64,000 bases of DNA from Arion vulgaris (lineage: Eukaryota > Mollusca > Gastropoda > Stylommatophora > Arionidae). Shown piece after piece: positions 10,308 to 21,605 of this stretch (within the stretch, counting starts at the first letter, position 1; each line of letters starts with the position of its first letter). Where the stretch lies: positions 32,252,928 to 32,316,927 of the forward strand of contig CM036761.1 of the NCBI GenBank assembly GCA_020796225.1, in the 5' to 3' direction. The translations under genes and the position numbers were made by a program. A model generated the notes under the pieces. That model saw only the letters and a program-made list of their open reading frames with translations, did no database searches and was not told the DNA's origin.

Positions 10308-10612
10308 GACATGGCGAGTTGGGAGCGGTTGGCCAGGGACGGGCGTACATGGCTGGCGGTGGTGGCAGGGTTGGGTCAGGGGAACGAAGAGGCACCAGCG
10401 CATATGGAGGCAACGAAGAGCGCTGAGGGGAGAGAGAGCATCCTATGTGTTGGCTCCGGTTTTCGGTTTACCATGCGGAAACTGTGGCAAGGATTGCCAC
10501 TCCAGAGTAGACCATTGCAGCAACAGGGGACGTTGTGATTCAGCGCAGAACAAACTTCGTGACGCAAAACCTATTGTCTCCTGAGACAAAGAGACAAATG
10601 AATGAATGATAT
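10308..10612 (+). mobile_element. LINE 3' end with a terminal zinc-finger-like motif, frameshifted
   Basis: Two overlapping frames together look like a LINE C-terminus. The first gives SWERLARDGRTWLAVVAG (from about 10315). The second gives PCGNCGKDCHSRVDHCSNRG and ends DAKPIVS at about 10580. The CxxC...H...C cluster resembles the zinc finger that closes many RTE-like polyproteins. A +1 shift near 10430 breaks the frame. The tail is gaatgaatga. It lies in what appears to be the intron just upstream of the exon at 10695. Confidence 0.75.
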
Positions 10613-10694
10613 ATTTATAAATACTTTTCCTCGTTCTATATTATTTTACTCTACATCATTTTAATTAATCTCCTGTTGTTTCCTACATCCCCAG

Positions 10695-11758
10695 AGACAC
10701 TGTCTGCAACGGAAGATCAGACATTCAAGTTCATACGGAGCATACGATCTCAATACCCGGAAGAAGTCAGATCCAATGACACAGTATTCTCTTTATTCGA
10801 TCGAGTAACACACGCCACGATCTTATGGAATAACTCTAAGCAATTGGACTTTCACTTACGATGTCAACATCTTAATGCAGAGTCGACAACATCAAGCAAT
10901 GCTAGAATGACATTTCCATATCTATCGAGTTCTGTACCACTTAGAAAAAATAATAACGAACCTTTGGATTACTACACTCAAACTGTGATAATTCAAAATG
11001 GAAAGAATGCTGGTGCTCCTTCACTTCGACATCGCCGGGAACATAAAAGCAATATTGTGTTTGGTCAAAGGTATTCTTATCCAGACAACGAAATGTGGAT
11101 TAAAAAAATAACGACTGATTTTTTTAGAAGATATTTTCGTCGCGTTCGACGATATTTACCAACGAGTATAAAAAGTATGAATGATAATATATTCAATGAA
11201 AGAGATGCAACATATCAAGATGAAACGTATAGAAATACTAACAATGATAATGAAAGTATTAATGAAACAAATCGTATACTAAATGATCTTCTATTACTTC
11301 ATCGACAACTATCTCATTATTTTGATATGCAAGAAAGCAAACCCATATCAAGTGACGATGACACGACTATATCGTCTGTTATTTCAAAAAGGAATAATGC
11401 TTATGATAAAACATATATTCTTGATGTTGGGGATACTGGTTTTCAAAGTGATGGTATTTCTTACGATAGTGAGAGTGATCAAAATGATGTAGGTATTGAT
11501 GCATTTGGTGGTAGTTTATATAGCAATATGATATCCTCCGACTACACAAAGGAAAATTCAGAGTATGATAGTGGTGTTCTTGAAGACGGTGTTGTAGACA
11601 AGGAAGTAAAAACTGAAAGTCCAGCTAGTCGGAGTAAGCGCGATTATGATGATGAAGAAGCTTTTATGAGGAAAGAATTACATCATAGTAAAGAAATGGA
11701 GGTTGCACATAAGCTTCACTACGCAAGTGTTTGTGTGGTCTCAATACTGGTGATAGAG
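10695..11758 (+). CDS. Internal exon of a host membrane protein, possibly an Hv1-like proton channel
   Basis: A pyrimidine-rich tract and acceptor (tgtttcctacatccccag) precede 10695, and the consensus donor gtaagt follows at 11759. The 1064-nt exon is open throughout (phase 1 in, phase 0 out). It encodes about 355 residues with ordinary, non-repetitive codons. Most is polar: a basic patch FFRRYFRRVRRYLP, acidic stretches, and sequons NNS, NES and NET. A furin-like RSKR lies about 23 residues before the final hydrophobic segment HKLHYASVCVVSILVIE, which is cut by the donor. That segment resembles S2 of Hv1 proteins (human FHYMS..ILVFFMMEI). By that reading the exon is the S1-S2 extracellular loop plus the start of S2, far longer than usual. 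S1, S3 and S4 were not found. Coding status is firm; the family is a hypothesis. Confidence 0.7.
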
Positions 11759-12020
11759 GTAAGTATTGTAAGCAATGTTGTTATTTACGTATGGTGTATG
11801 TAAGTATGTTGTGTGTGTGTATGATGTATGTATGTTGTTTGGAAGTATGGTGTATGTAAGTATATTGACGCTTTACATATTAACGGTTGGTTACACGATA
11901 TAATAGAAAACGTACTCACTACACATATGAAATGTTCACAGCAGGGAGATAACACACCCAACGGATAGATTAGTCGCTAACAGAGGCAACACAGTTCACT
12001 CCCATAATCATCAGCTACCA
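11759..12020 (+). other. Start of intron
   Basis: It begins with gtaagtattgtaagc. A degenerate gtatgttgtgtgtgt-type repeat follows to about 11865. No further exon is evident. Confidence 0.5.
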
Positions 12021-12072
12021 TTTTTTCCGATCCAGAAGCACTTGAGCTTTCAGCTCTTCGGCTCGGTGCATG
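12021..12072 (-). mobile_element. SINE-D 3' fragment
   Basis: The sequence ttttttccgatccagaagca through gctcttcggctcggtgca matches the 3' part of the SINE-D at 9510-9705. It abuts the 45-bp array. Confidence 0.75.
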
Positions 12073-12079
12073 GATGATC

Positions 12080-12350
12080 TACCCTGACAAGGAGCTCATG
12101 ATATCGACCGAAAATGTATCTACTCTGTCTGACAAGGAACTCATGACATCGACCGAAAATGTATCTACCCTGTCTGACAAGGAACTCATGACATCGACCG
12201 AAAATGTATCTGCCCTGACTGACAAGGAGCTCGACATCGACCGAAATTTATCTACCTGACAGGGCTCTGACAGCGACCGAAAATGTATCCACCCTGACCG
12301 GAGCTCGTGACAGCGACCGAAAATGTATCTCCCCTGACAAGAAGCTCGTG
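12080..12350 (+). repeat. 45-bp tandem repeat, about 6 copies
   Basis: The unit is gacaaggaactcatgacatc followed by gaccgaaaatgtatctaccc and tgtct. Later copies are shortened. The unit length is a multiple of three, so frames are open on both strands; no protein is supported. Confidence 0.9.
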
Positions 12351-12775
12351 CCATCGACCACAAGCAAACAGGAACATGGAATCTACCACATGATATCAAA
12401 GGAAACAAGTTACCACATTTTATTTTAATGTTAGGAGAAAAAAATATACTATCAAAATTAGCATGAGTATTTAATCTCTCATCTCATTTCATCAACGTCT
12501 CATTGTGTTCGTGCTGTACCCTTGTGGTGTAGAAGTCAGGTATTTAGTACAGGATAGGGGGCACTCTGATGAACTTGGTATACATAGGTAGTAAGGATAT
12601 CTGTTAAGAGAAAAGTTCAGCTTACATGATCGTTTTCTACTCTCAATTTTGTTTACTGTGGTTATCATACCTTTCTGTGGCATAATATTTGTAGTTAAAA
12701 CATTTTTAATAAGTAGATTAAAGCGGGGTTAATGAAAATGACGAAGTGGAACAGTTGCGTTATCCTTAGTGTAGT
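12351..12775. other. No recognised feature
   Basis: Unique-looking AT-rich sequence, probably intronic if the gene at 10695 continues to the right. Confidence 0.3.
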
Positions 12776-12777
12776 GC

Positions 12778-12860
12778 AGTGTTTCCCAAAGTGGGCGTAC
12801 CGCCCCCATTGGACGTAGAAGCGTTCTAGGTAGGCGATTGGGTTCCGAAGAATTGGGGGG
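12778..12860 (+). mobile_element. hAT-like transposon terminus
   Basis: The stretch cagtgtttcccaaagtgggc followed by gtaccgcccccattgg matches the usual end of many animal hAT elements (CAGTGTTTCCCAAA followed by a GC-rich part). I do not see the opposite end or a transposase, so this is a single terminus or a solo remnant. Confidence 0.55.
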
Positions 12861-13069
12861 GATGTTAAGGCGAATAGAGGTCGGTGGCTCCTTAAAGAAT
12901 AAATATTCTAAAATTTGAATACTACATTCACATTCATCTTATGCCCGAATTACACGATCCATTTTTTTATCTATTTTCTATTTCATGTATATAATCATTT
13001 AAAATTGACCATGTATGACAAAAATATATATTAATTTTCTATGTCAAAGAGAAAATCTTGCATGTATAT

Positions 13070-15225
13070 AAGTGGGGTGAGGGGATGGCAAATGTTATAT
13101 GTGAGGGTAGGACGTTACAAAGTTTATGATGTGCAAAGTGGGGGTGAGGGAGCGTTACAAAGTTTATGATGTGCAAAGTGGTGGTGAGGGTAGCGTTACA
13201 AGTTTATGATGTGCAAAGTGGGCGGTGAGGGAGCGTTACAAAGTTTATGATGTGCAAAGGGGGGTGAGGGAGCGTTACAAAGTTTATGATGTGCAAAGTG
13301 GGTGGTGAGGGTAGCGTTACAAAGTTTATGATGTGCAAAGCGGCGGTGAGGGAGCGTTACAAAGTTTATGATGTGCAAAGCGGGCGGTGAGGAGCGTTAC
13401 AAAGTTTATGATGTGCAAAGTGGGCGTGAGGGAGCGTTACAAAGTTTATGATGTGCAAAGTGGGCGGTGAGGGAGCGTTACAAGTTTATGATGGCAAAGT
13501 GGGTGGTGAGGGAGCGTTACAAAGTTTTGATGTGCAAAGGGCGGTGAGGAGCGTTACAAAGTTTATGATGTGCAAAGTGGGTGGTGAGGGGAGCGTTACA
13601 AAGTTTATGATGTGCAAAGTGGCGGTGAGGGGAGCGTTACAAAGTTTATGATGTGCAAAGTGGGTGGTGAGGGGAGCGTTACAAAGTTTATGATGTGCAA
13701 AGTGGGTGGTGAGGGAGCGTTACAAAGTTTATGATGTGCAAAGTGGGGTGAGGAGCGTTACAAAGTTTATGATGTGCAAAGGGCGGAGGAGCGTTACAAG
13801 TTTATGATGCAGCGGGGGAGGGAGCGTTACAAAGTTTATGATGTGCAAAGGGGCGGTGAGGGAGCGTTACAAAGTTTATGATGTGCAAAGTGGGTGGTGA
13901 GGGAGCGTTACAAAGTTTATGATGTGCAAAGTGGGCGGTGAGGGGAGCGTTACAAAGTTTATGATGTGCAAAGCGGGCGGTGAGGAGCGTTACAAAGTTT
14001 TGATGTGCAAAGCGGGCGGTGAGGGAGCGTTACAAAGTTTTGATGTGCAAAGTGGGCGGTGAGGGAGCGTTACAAAGTTTATGATGTGCAAAGTGGGCGG
14101 TGAGGGTAGCGTTACAAAGTTTATGATGTGCAAAGTGGGTGGTGAGGGAGCGTTACAAAGTTTATGATGTGCAAAGTGGTGGTGAGGAGCGTTACAAAGT
14201 TTATGATGTCAAAGTGGGCGGTGAGGGAGCGTTACAAAGTTTATGATGTGCAAAGTGGGGGTGAGGGAGCGTTACAAAGTTTATGATGTGCAAAGTGGGG
14301 GGTGAGGGTAGCGTTACAAAGTTTATGATGTGCAAAGTGGGTGGTGAGGGAGCGTTACAAAGTTTATGATGTGCAAAGTGGGCGGTGAGGGTAGCGTTAC
14401 AAAGTTTGATGTGAAAGGGGCGGTGAGGGAGCGTACAAAGTTTTGATGTCAAGCGGGAGGAGCGTTACAAAGTTTATGATGCAAAGGGTGGTGAGGAGCG
14501 TTACAAAGTTTTGATGTGCAAAGTGGTGGGAGGCGAAAAGTTTATGATGTGAAAGGGTGGTGAGGAGCGTTACAAAGTTTATGATGTGCAAAGGGGGTGA
14601 GGAGCGTTCAAGTTTAGATGTGCAAAGGGGGTGAGGAGCGTTACAAAGTTTATGATGTGCAAAGTTGGGGTGAGGGAGCGTTACAAAGTTTATGATGTGC
14701 AAAGGGCGGTGAGAAGCTTACAAAGTTTATGATGTCAAAGTGGGTGAGGAGCGTTCAAAGTTTATGATGTGCAAAGGGGGAGGAGCGTTACAAAGTTTTG
14801 ATGTCAAAGGGGGAGGAGGTTACAAAGTTTATGATGTGCAAAGCGGGTGGTGAGGAGCGTTCAAAGTTTAGAGTGCAAGGTGGGAGGAGCGTTACAAAGT
14901 TTTGATGTCAAAGGGGCGGTGAGGAGCGTTACAAGTTTATGATGTGCAAAGTGGGCGGTGAGGAGCGTTAAAAGTTAGATGTGCAAGGGCGGTGAGGAGC
15001 GTTCAAAGTTTATGATGTGCAAGGGGCGGAGGGTACTTAAATTTGATGAAAGTGGCGTGAGGTAGGTTACAAAGTTTATGATTGCAAAGTGGGCGGTGAG
15101 GGAGCGTCAAAGTTTGATGGTGCAAAGTGGGCGTGAGGGAGGACTAAAGTTTATGATGTGCAAAGTGGGCGGTGAGGGAGGTTACAAAGTTGTTGATTGC
15201 AAAGTGGGTGTAGGCCGAACAAGTT
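13070..15225 (+). repeat. Satellite of 41-42 bp units, about 52 copies
   Basis: The unit is gttacaaagtttatgatgtg followed by caaagtgggcggtgagggagc. Units are homogeneous up to about 14390. Beyond that, small deletions are frequent in runs (gtgcaaagtggg, gtcaaagg, gcaaggg), giving units of 30-40 bp. That pattern could be true decay or consensus error in a long-read assembly. Confidence 0.95.
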
Positions 15226-15597
15226 TGAGAATCTAGGGTAGTGTGTCAATGCCCAACCACATAAATAACAAACAGTACGTAGTGAGCTAAGTAAATATAG
15301 CAACACCATTTACCTTTTGAACGAAAGGAAACACAAATAAACAAAGCACATGAGAATGTTGCTTGGGAGATGGAAAAGGTAGTCCTAGCATTTAACAGTC
15401 TAGCTCAAATATACAAGTCTATACAGTGCGTAGATTGGAAGAACAGTAAGGAAAAGCTTTGCAACACATGTTTCTCTATTGCGATGAGAAATATAGTTCT
15501 TCAGTGTTTGTATGAAATCAATATTGACATATAAAACAGCACACACAAGAGGAATACATTTATATGTTAAACATATGTGGACATATATGCGGAATAG
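15226..15597. other. No recognised feature
   Basis: AT-rich sequence between the satellite and a SINE-A copy. Confidence 0.3.
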
Positions 15598-15855
15598 ATT
15601 TTTTCTTGTTCGAAAACTCCACATCGATCATTTGTTAACTGCTCTTTGTGATTTATATGTGATCTGAGTCTAAGAGCGACTTTACGTTGTGCCAGTTATA
15701 CGCCTACAGGTAGTTTATACATGCGATTTCTGCGATGCTTTTTATTTACTTGGGTAGCTTCCATAGGTCCGTTCCTCAGTCGCCTCTTACGACATGCTTT
15801 GTAGATCACAGTGCCACTATTCTTTACTCTCCTTGCTGGCCCTGGTAACACACAG
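15598..15855 (-). mobile_element. SINE-A copy, nearly full length
   Basis: From tcttgttcgaaaactccaca (3' end) through gatttatatgtgatctgagt, the core cgcctcttacgacatgcttt, to the 5' end ggccctggtaacacacagg. Confidence 0.9.
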
Positions 15856-16299
15856 GCGATGCGTACTAGTAATGGCATGGACTGATAACAAGATTATTAA
15901 GGAAGTGATGAGATATGTTAACGGATTATGAGAAACTTTATACAATAATCCAAAAATGGAATCATTTGTTATGCATGTAATGCAAATGAAGAACTTAGTT
16001 GTTGAACTTCTACATTCAAATAAATGTATGCTTCTCTGCTTCGACACTCTTATATCAATAAACCCAAAGATGGGTATTATGGACTGTCCCGTAGCAAACA
16101 AGTTGTTATATTCCGCCTCTGTACCGGTCATAACAGACTCAGTTTGCACCTCTACAACAAATTGAAAATTGACACAACTAGCCTGTACCCCTGGGAGAAG
16201 GCGGACATGACGACAGAGCGACCTACTGCAAAACTGCCCGTTGCTAGCAAGCCTGAGAAACGAAACCTGGCCGGGAAATTCTAATGAGAAGCTGTACGG
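15856..16299. other. No recognised feature
   Basis: Small frames on both strands (for example 15956-16165) show no domain. There is no match to other repeats here. Confidence 0.3.
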
Positions 16300-16985
16300 G
16301 GGGACTCTTCTTTTCTTTTGTCCTTCTCTGCTTTTTGCCGCTAGGCGTAGCAGGTTTAACTGATGATCGGTTTTCGAGATAATGCACGCTCGGTCGCTTG
16401 ATATGTTGTGGTATTGTGGAGTTTTAAGATGTCTGTAACTCCATCAACCCATCTTTTCTTGGTCTGCCCTTTCCTCTTGATGATTCCATTTTCATGTTGT
16501 ACGCTCTTGCAACTGGTGTATTCGGTTCATTCTGACCAAGTGGCCAAACCATTTGAGTCTCTGTTTTTCAATAAATTTAATAGCAGGTGTTGTTCCACTG
16601 TTCTTATAATTTCCTTATTTCTTATATGGTCTCTTCTGGTTTTATTTACTGCTTTCCTCAAGCATCTCATTTCGCATGTGGTAATTTTCCTATCTTGTTC
16701 TTTTGTCAGTGCCCATGTTTGGCTCTAGTAGCACAGTGTTGGTATAAAGATTGAATTTATAATCTGTCTTTTAGTCACTACTGGAATAGCTGGGTGTTTC
16801 AAAATTGGGGTAAGCTGGTATGTAATGTTGTTGGCTTGCTGGATTCTAGTTTCGATCTCTCTGTCCAGTCTACTATCAGATGGGAAGATACTTCCAAGGT
16901 ATTTGAATTCTCTCACCTGCTTTAGCGTTTGGTTATTTATTTTTATGTTGATATCTTTATGTTCTCTGCTTATAGTCATGACTTG
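16300..16985 (-). mobile_element. LINE L1 fragment, longest copy
   Basis: The minus strand gives part of the region after the RT palm (QVREFKYLGSIFPSDSRLD, TRIQQANNITYQL) and then, in a shifted frame, KITTCEMRCLRKAVNKTRR and KKRWVDGVTDILKTPQYHN. Several frame breaks and stops make it a pseudogene. The 3' tail, on the left, is A/G-rich (aaaagaaaagaag on the minus strand). Confidence 0.85.
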
Positions 16986-17510
16986 ACGGAGTCCCTATAA
17001 AGAACAGCAGAATTTATGTGGAAATCTGGTATATCAGTCTAAGCAATGATTGCGAGAGAGACAGAGAGAGAGATTAACAATCTCAATATGACAGAGTTAA
17101 TTCTGTCCTAGAAAGATAGTCACCAGGTACTCAGCACGCAACATAAAGGCTAAAGTTATATAAATAATTTAACGCGCTGACATCCACGACGATACTGAGA
17201 CAGATGGATACTAAGATTAAGTTAATAAGTCACGATCGAATATATGACGAGATTAAAAAAAGGAAGCAATATTATCAAATGCCAAATTCAAGATACGGAA
17301 ATTCACGTTTTAGAAGAACCCTTGAACAAGGAAGATCATTCTTAGCGGTTAGAAAATCCCATCTTGATAGCAAAACTTGGATCAGATCAGTTAAAATCAT
17401 CTCAATGATTTGATTTTTACTTGGTAGCTAAAGCTCTGTATACGAAGTAACTGTTTGCAGTTAGTTATCTTCTTTTTATTAAGTAATAGCCCAACTCCAC
17501 ATTATAATAA
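16986..17510. other. No recognised feature
   Basis: It contains a short (ga)n run at 17053-17072 and a 69-residue frame (17204-17413) without recognisable features. Confidence 0.3.
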
Positions 17511-17514
17511 TATA

Positions 17515-17960
17515 CAACATCCTCTCGTATCGTTATACATTACATAGGGACTGCACACAATTTCTCCATACCGCTCTATCATAGGCAACTATCACAATCT
17601 CGTCAATGGAATTACGAACAATAATTCTTGCATCTCTCAGCAAAGTTCGTTTCAGCGCTTCCCTAGAGCGTCATTTCTGTCTTTAACCCTTTGCATCCCA
17701 CTTCAATGCCTGCTTTGGTATACCTTGTTCATATCTTATCAATGTATGTCAAACATATCTCCACCTTCTTATAACAGTTGTTACTTTTGTCTGAACAGAC
17801 ATTTCATAACTTCTAAATTGCGTTCCATTTTATGTTGATTATATTTCGGAGACATTTATTTTCAAATGCATTCAACTTGCTTTCATTGTCTTTAATTATT
17901 TTCCAATTGTCACTGGCATATGTTATGACTGATACAGTCTTTGAATTAAAAATTCGTTAT
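17515..17960 (-). mobile_element. LINE L3 fragment
   Basis: Read on the minus strand, this includes gttataagaaggtggagata and a stretch complementary to tttgcatcccacttcaatgc. It corresponds to the L3 copies at 32475-32760 (+), 53738-54220 (-) and 60467-60890 (+). Frames are broken by stops. Confidence 0.75.
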
Positions 17961-18065
17961 TTTATTTAAGAACTATACAACTTGCAGTTCCATATTTTAT
18001 TTAGATTCCACATGGATCCCCATATTTACAAGTTTAACTCATGATATAATATAATACGTTATAAT

Positions 18066-18105
18066 AAATGTAGTAGTATTTGTAGATGCAGCAATGGTAG
18101 ATGAT
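18066..18105 (+). repeat. Left remnant of the 15-bp array
   Basis: The words gtagtatttgtagatgcag and gtagatgatgcagta match the array at 18461-18610. SINE-C lies between the two parts, so it probably inserted into the array. Confidence 0.6.
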
Positions 18106-18455
18106 GCAGTACTCTCTCTCTCTCGCGATTACCGCCCAGACCGATGTACCAGATCTCCCCATCAATTAAATTCCTGTGGAAATCTGATTTCTACAGCCTT
18201 AACATTGGTGTCTTTCACGTCACATCTTCAGCACCATGTGGAGCTCTGGTGCTTATCCTTCAGCGATGTGTCCATTTTCAGCCTGTGTTTACTCGGTTCG
18301 CTCTCCGTTCCGTAGCCATCGAGTGTTTATTTACGTTATAGGTAGCTAGCCCCACGCCCAACTTCCTTAGTCGCCTCTCACGACATGCGTGGCAGGTAAC
18401 AGTGGCTCTATTCTTTACACCCCAATTTGTACCCCGGTAACCACTCGAGCAATAC
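18106..18455 (-). mobile_element. SINE-C copy, (GA)n-tailed
   Basis: On the minus strand the head is gctcgagtggttaccgggg. The core is cgcatgtcgtgagaggcgac, as in SINE-B. The 3' body (tggtacatcggtctgggcgg) is unlike SINE-A or SINE-B and ends cgcgagagagagagag. A second copy is at 23675-24037. Confidence 0.85.
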
Positions 18456-18460
18456 TACTC

Positions 18461-18612
18461 AAAACGGTAGTAGTAGATGCAGTAGTTGTAGATACAGTAG
18501 TTGTAGATGCAGTAGTTGTAGATGCAGTAGTTGTAGATGCAGTAGTTGTAGATGCAGTAGTTGTAGATGCAGTAGTTGTAGATGCAGTAGTTGTAGATGT
18601 GCGTTAGTAATA
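18461..18612 (+). repeat. 15-bp minisatellite, about 9 copies
   Basis: The unit is gtagttgtagatgca. Frames are open on all strands because the unit is a multiple of three; no protein is supported. Confidence 0.95.
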
Positions 18613-18754
18613 ATAAAAACAATATTATTAACAACATTGCAGCATAGTTAGTAGTAGACTATGTAGTATTTCAAGCAGTAGTATTAAACATCTGCAGTAG
18701 AAACAGTTTTAATGGAGCAGCAATATTAGATTTAGTATAGTAGTATATGTATTA

Positions 18755-19441
18755 TAGTTCGTTCCAAAATTCGTGATCATCTTTACCGACCGATATAAAA
18801 TCATATGCTTGACAGAAATTCTTGATTTTTTCATTTTTATATAGGTAACGTTGACAACGTTCCAAAATTATTTTTTGCCAACCCAAACCTTTAGTTCTGT
18901 AAGAATTTTATTATATGTTATTACTAAATTTACCGTGATGTTGATCTGGTACACTTGTCGAAATTTTACAGTACGATTGTCAAGTTTGTCTATAACTAAG
19001 CATTTCCGTGTTCCAAATGCAATTCAGTGCACGTCAAAATCGGGAATGTCGTGGAATTAATTAGTTCACAATGTTTCCTACCGACTGTCATTGGCGTATT
19101 TACGCAACATTTACTTTCATTTATAGAAGTGGAAGGTATCATTTGTTCACTATGTGACCTTTCTTTTTATAGTATGTAATAGGGATACCCCTTTGCAATC
19201 ATTCGCCCCCATTTTGTGTATTACTGTAAGTTATAAACTTTGATTATAATTCTGTTGTGCTTATGCAAAATTATATAACAAAAAGCGTTTTTTGCATCAA
19301 CTAAGCCACCAACCAATTAGTTAAACATGGATTCGTAACGTCGTGAGGTATATAAGACTGCATGCAAAAATTACTTGTATCCATCAGATATATTTCGTAC
19401 AAATTAAACCTTAGTGTGATCACGAATTTTGAAACGAACTA
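18755..19441 (+). mobile_element. MITE M1, 687 bp, with 25-bp inverted ends
   Basis: The left end is tagttcgttccaaaattcgt plus gatca. The right end is the inverse of tagttcgtttcaaaattcgt plus gatca, one mismatch in 25. Both ends are flanked by TA, as for Tc1/mariner-like elements. There is no coding capacity. A second, inverted copy at 29173-30111 carries a SINE-T insertion. Confidence 0.8.
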
Positions 19442-19545
19442 TAGTAGCAGAAGCATCATCAGTAGCATTACAAGCATTATCAGTAGCAGTAGTAGTATTA
19501 GTAGTAGTAATAGTAGTTTTAGTAGGAGTAGTAGTAGTTATTGAT
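19442..19545 (+). repeat. (agt)n-rich low-complexity tract
   Basis: Runs of agcagtagtagtattagtag. Open frames of serine codons here are compositional. Confidence 0.8.
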
Positions 19546-20056
19546 AATCGTTAGTTAAAGCAGCAGCAATAATATCATATGCAATAGTTGTTTTAAAATT
19601 ATGAAAACATGAACGTGTACATCAGTACAGACCCAATTAGAAGACCAGTTAATTGTAATAAATATTCCTTACTTCACCAGAAAGCCCATAACAAAATTCG
19701 CACAACTGTATCATTTTCTACTTTCTCTTTCATCAGCTTTACATCATCCAACATCTTCCTTAACAAAATCCTTGAACATTTCCTGGATTCAGGAAATTGT
19801 CTTGAAACAGCGACGTTAGTTAATCTCCAAGTCATGTATGGTTGCCATTATATTAGATCAATCGATCTGTGTCTCACATTAATAGTTGGTTATCATAGGA
19901 TATCTTCGTGACTATGGTTAATTATTTCTTTCGACTGTAGAATGAAAAGGACATCAATGATTCACTAACAAAATAATACTGATTTATTTCTGATTCTTTG
20001 ATGCGTTAAGATTAAATGGTTTTGATGAATGACGTTGCTATTTTATTCAAACCCTT
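19546..20056. other. No recognised feature
   Basis: A 100-residue frame (19609-19911, +) has no recognisable domain or splice context that I trust. Confidence 0.3.
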
Positions 20057-20296
20057 TATATTGACAACTTGTTAGCCACTCGTTGTGATTTGTATGTGAT
20101 TCGAGCTTAAGGGCGATGTGTCTTTGTGTCAGTTATGCCCCTACAAGTAGGCCAGCACATCCGATTTCTGCGACGCTTTTTATCTGCTAGGGTAGCTTTC
20201 CTAGGCCCCTACATTAAACGACTACTACAACATGCCTTTGTAGGTTGTAGTGGTACTATTCTTTACTCCCTTATCAAGCCCCGGAAACACACTGGC
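20057..20296 (-). mobile_element. SINE-A copy
   Basis: From cttgttagccactcgttgtg through aggccagcacatccgatttc to aagccccggaaacacactgg. The tail is lost. Confidence 0.85.
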
Positions 20297-20730
20297 GGAT
20301 TGATTTGTTAAATAAGTTACCGTATACCATACTTTATCACGTAACAACTCACTTCAGTGGGGTAAATGTGTTAACACTATTTGTTCAAACTGTCTCCGTA
20401 TTGTTCAACTTTATGTGCAAGTTTGTTCCAGCTGCCGTGATTATCGATTCATTTGTCCATTGTACACATTCTCTCGCACATGCGAACTGAGACGAAAACA
20501 TTAAATATCCCATTAAAATGCCAAGCGTGTTCCAACTCTTCCTTCATGCCATGTTACCAACTACATGAAAGATTGCAGGTTATATCTCAATAGCCAACAT
20601 TTGTCATTTCACCCAGCAACACACTTGTCGAAAATTGTTGTTCCTACAATCTAAAGCGGCGATTCCGAAACTTTGCATTACCGTGGATCCCATTTTAAAT
20701 GAATTTTGATTCCACGGGCCCCCACAAGTT
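20297..20730. other. No recognised feature
   Basis: AT-rich sequence; nothing supported. Confidence 0.3.
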
Positions 20731-21160
20731 TCTTCTTCTTCTTCTTCTACTTCTGCGTTCGCCCGCTATCTTCTTCTTCTTTGCGTTTGTTCTTTACGAC
20801 CAACTTTAATCACTCTTTGTGATATATTTGATCTTTGCCAAGAACGTGTATACGTTGCACATTGGTTTGGTAGGCCCCTAAACATATAGAATTCTACACG
20901 TTTAGGATACATGCATCCGATTTCAACCATACCTCCTTAGCGGTCTCTTACGACATGCGTGGCAGGTAACAGTGGTTCTATTCTTTACACCCCAAATTTG
21001 AGCCCCGGTAACCATTCAGACGGTTCGCCCGCTATGAATCCAGGTGTAATTAGGGCGCTTTGTATGGAACTTCTGACTGAGGTTTGCGTGATGACCTGCT
21101 TTCCTTATTATCAGTTTGCATCAAAATATACAGGCGTGCCTTCTCCGTCTTCAGAGACCA
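20731..21160 (-). mobile_element. (GAA)n-tailed repeat E, split by SINE-B
   Basis: The left part (ttcttcttcttcttctactt) and the right part from 21023 (cttctgactgaggtttgcgt, gacctgctttcc) correspond to the repeat at 42758-42890 (cgtctgactgatttttgcgt, gcctgctttacc). SINE-B at 20770-21022 interrupts it with a 13-bp duplication. The family is unknown. Confidence 0.5.
20770..21022 (-). mobile_element. SINE-B copy with perfect 13-bp target duplication
   Basis: The direct repeat gttcgcccgctat lies at 20757-20769 and 21023-21035, which fixes both ends of SINE-B at 253 bp. On the minus strand the element starts cgtctgaatggttaccgggg, carries the core, and ends gaacgcaaagaagaagaag. This is a typical LINE-driven insertion. 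Confidence 0.95.
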
Positions 21161-21605
21161 CATGTTTCTATATATGAAAAATCTTCTAGCGATGGAGTTA
21201 GTATTACCCCACACCAACAGTCATGCTGGCTTTAATGTCTCAGACTGCAGAAGACTTCAAAGGATTTTTCATGTTGTTCTGTCAAACATTTAGACTACGG
21301 TCTGGTCCATGTCATTTGTTCTCGCAGCGGAACTAATTTACCACTGTTTTTTTACGTATTTTTGAAATTTATTGTTCTGTTTGAAATGTCAACGATCATA
21401 ATATTTCTTCAAGCGCTTGATGACCTCATATGATTACCTCGCGGAACCCGGTTTCCGAGGAGAGCAGTTTGGGAAAAAATGACCTAAAGCAAACACAATT
21501 ATTAAGTCCGTTCATTTGTACACGAAACTCGTCTTTTGTTCGAGATACCCTGTTGTTATTTTTTTTGTCTCCAGTAGTATCCCATGATATCTGAGCATGT
21601 TTATA
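21161..21605. other. No recognised feature
   Basis: No repeat match, no gene. Confidence 0.3.
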
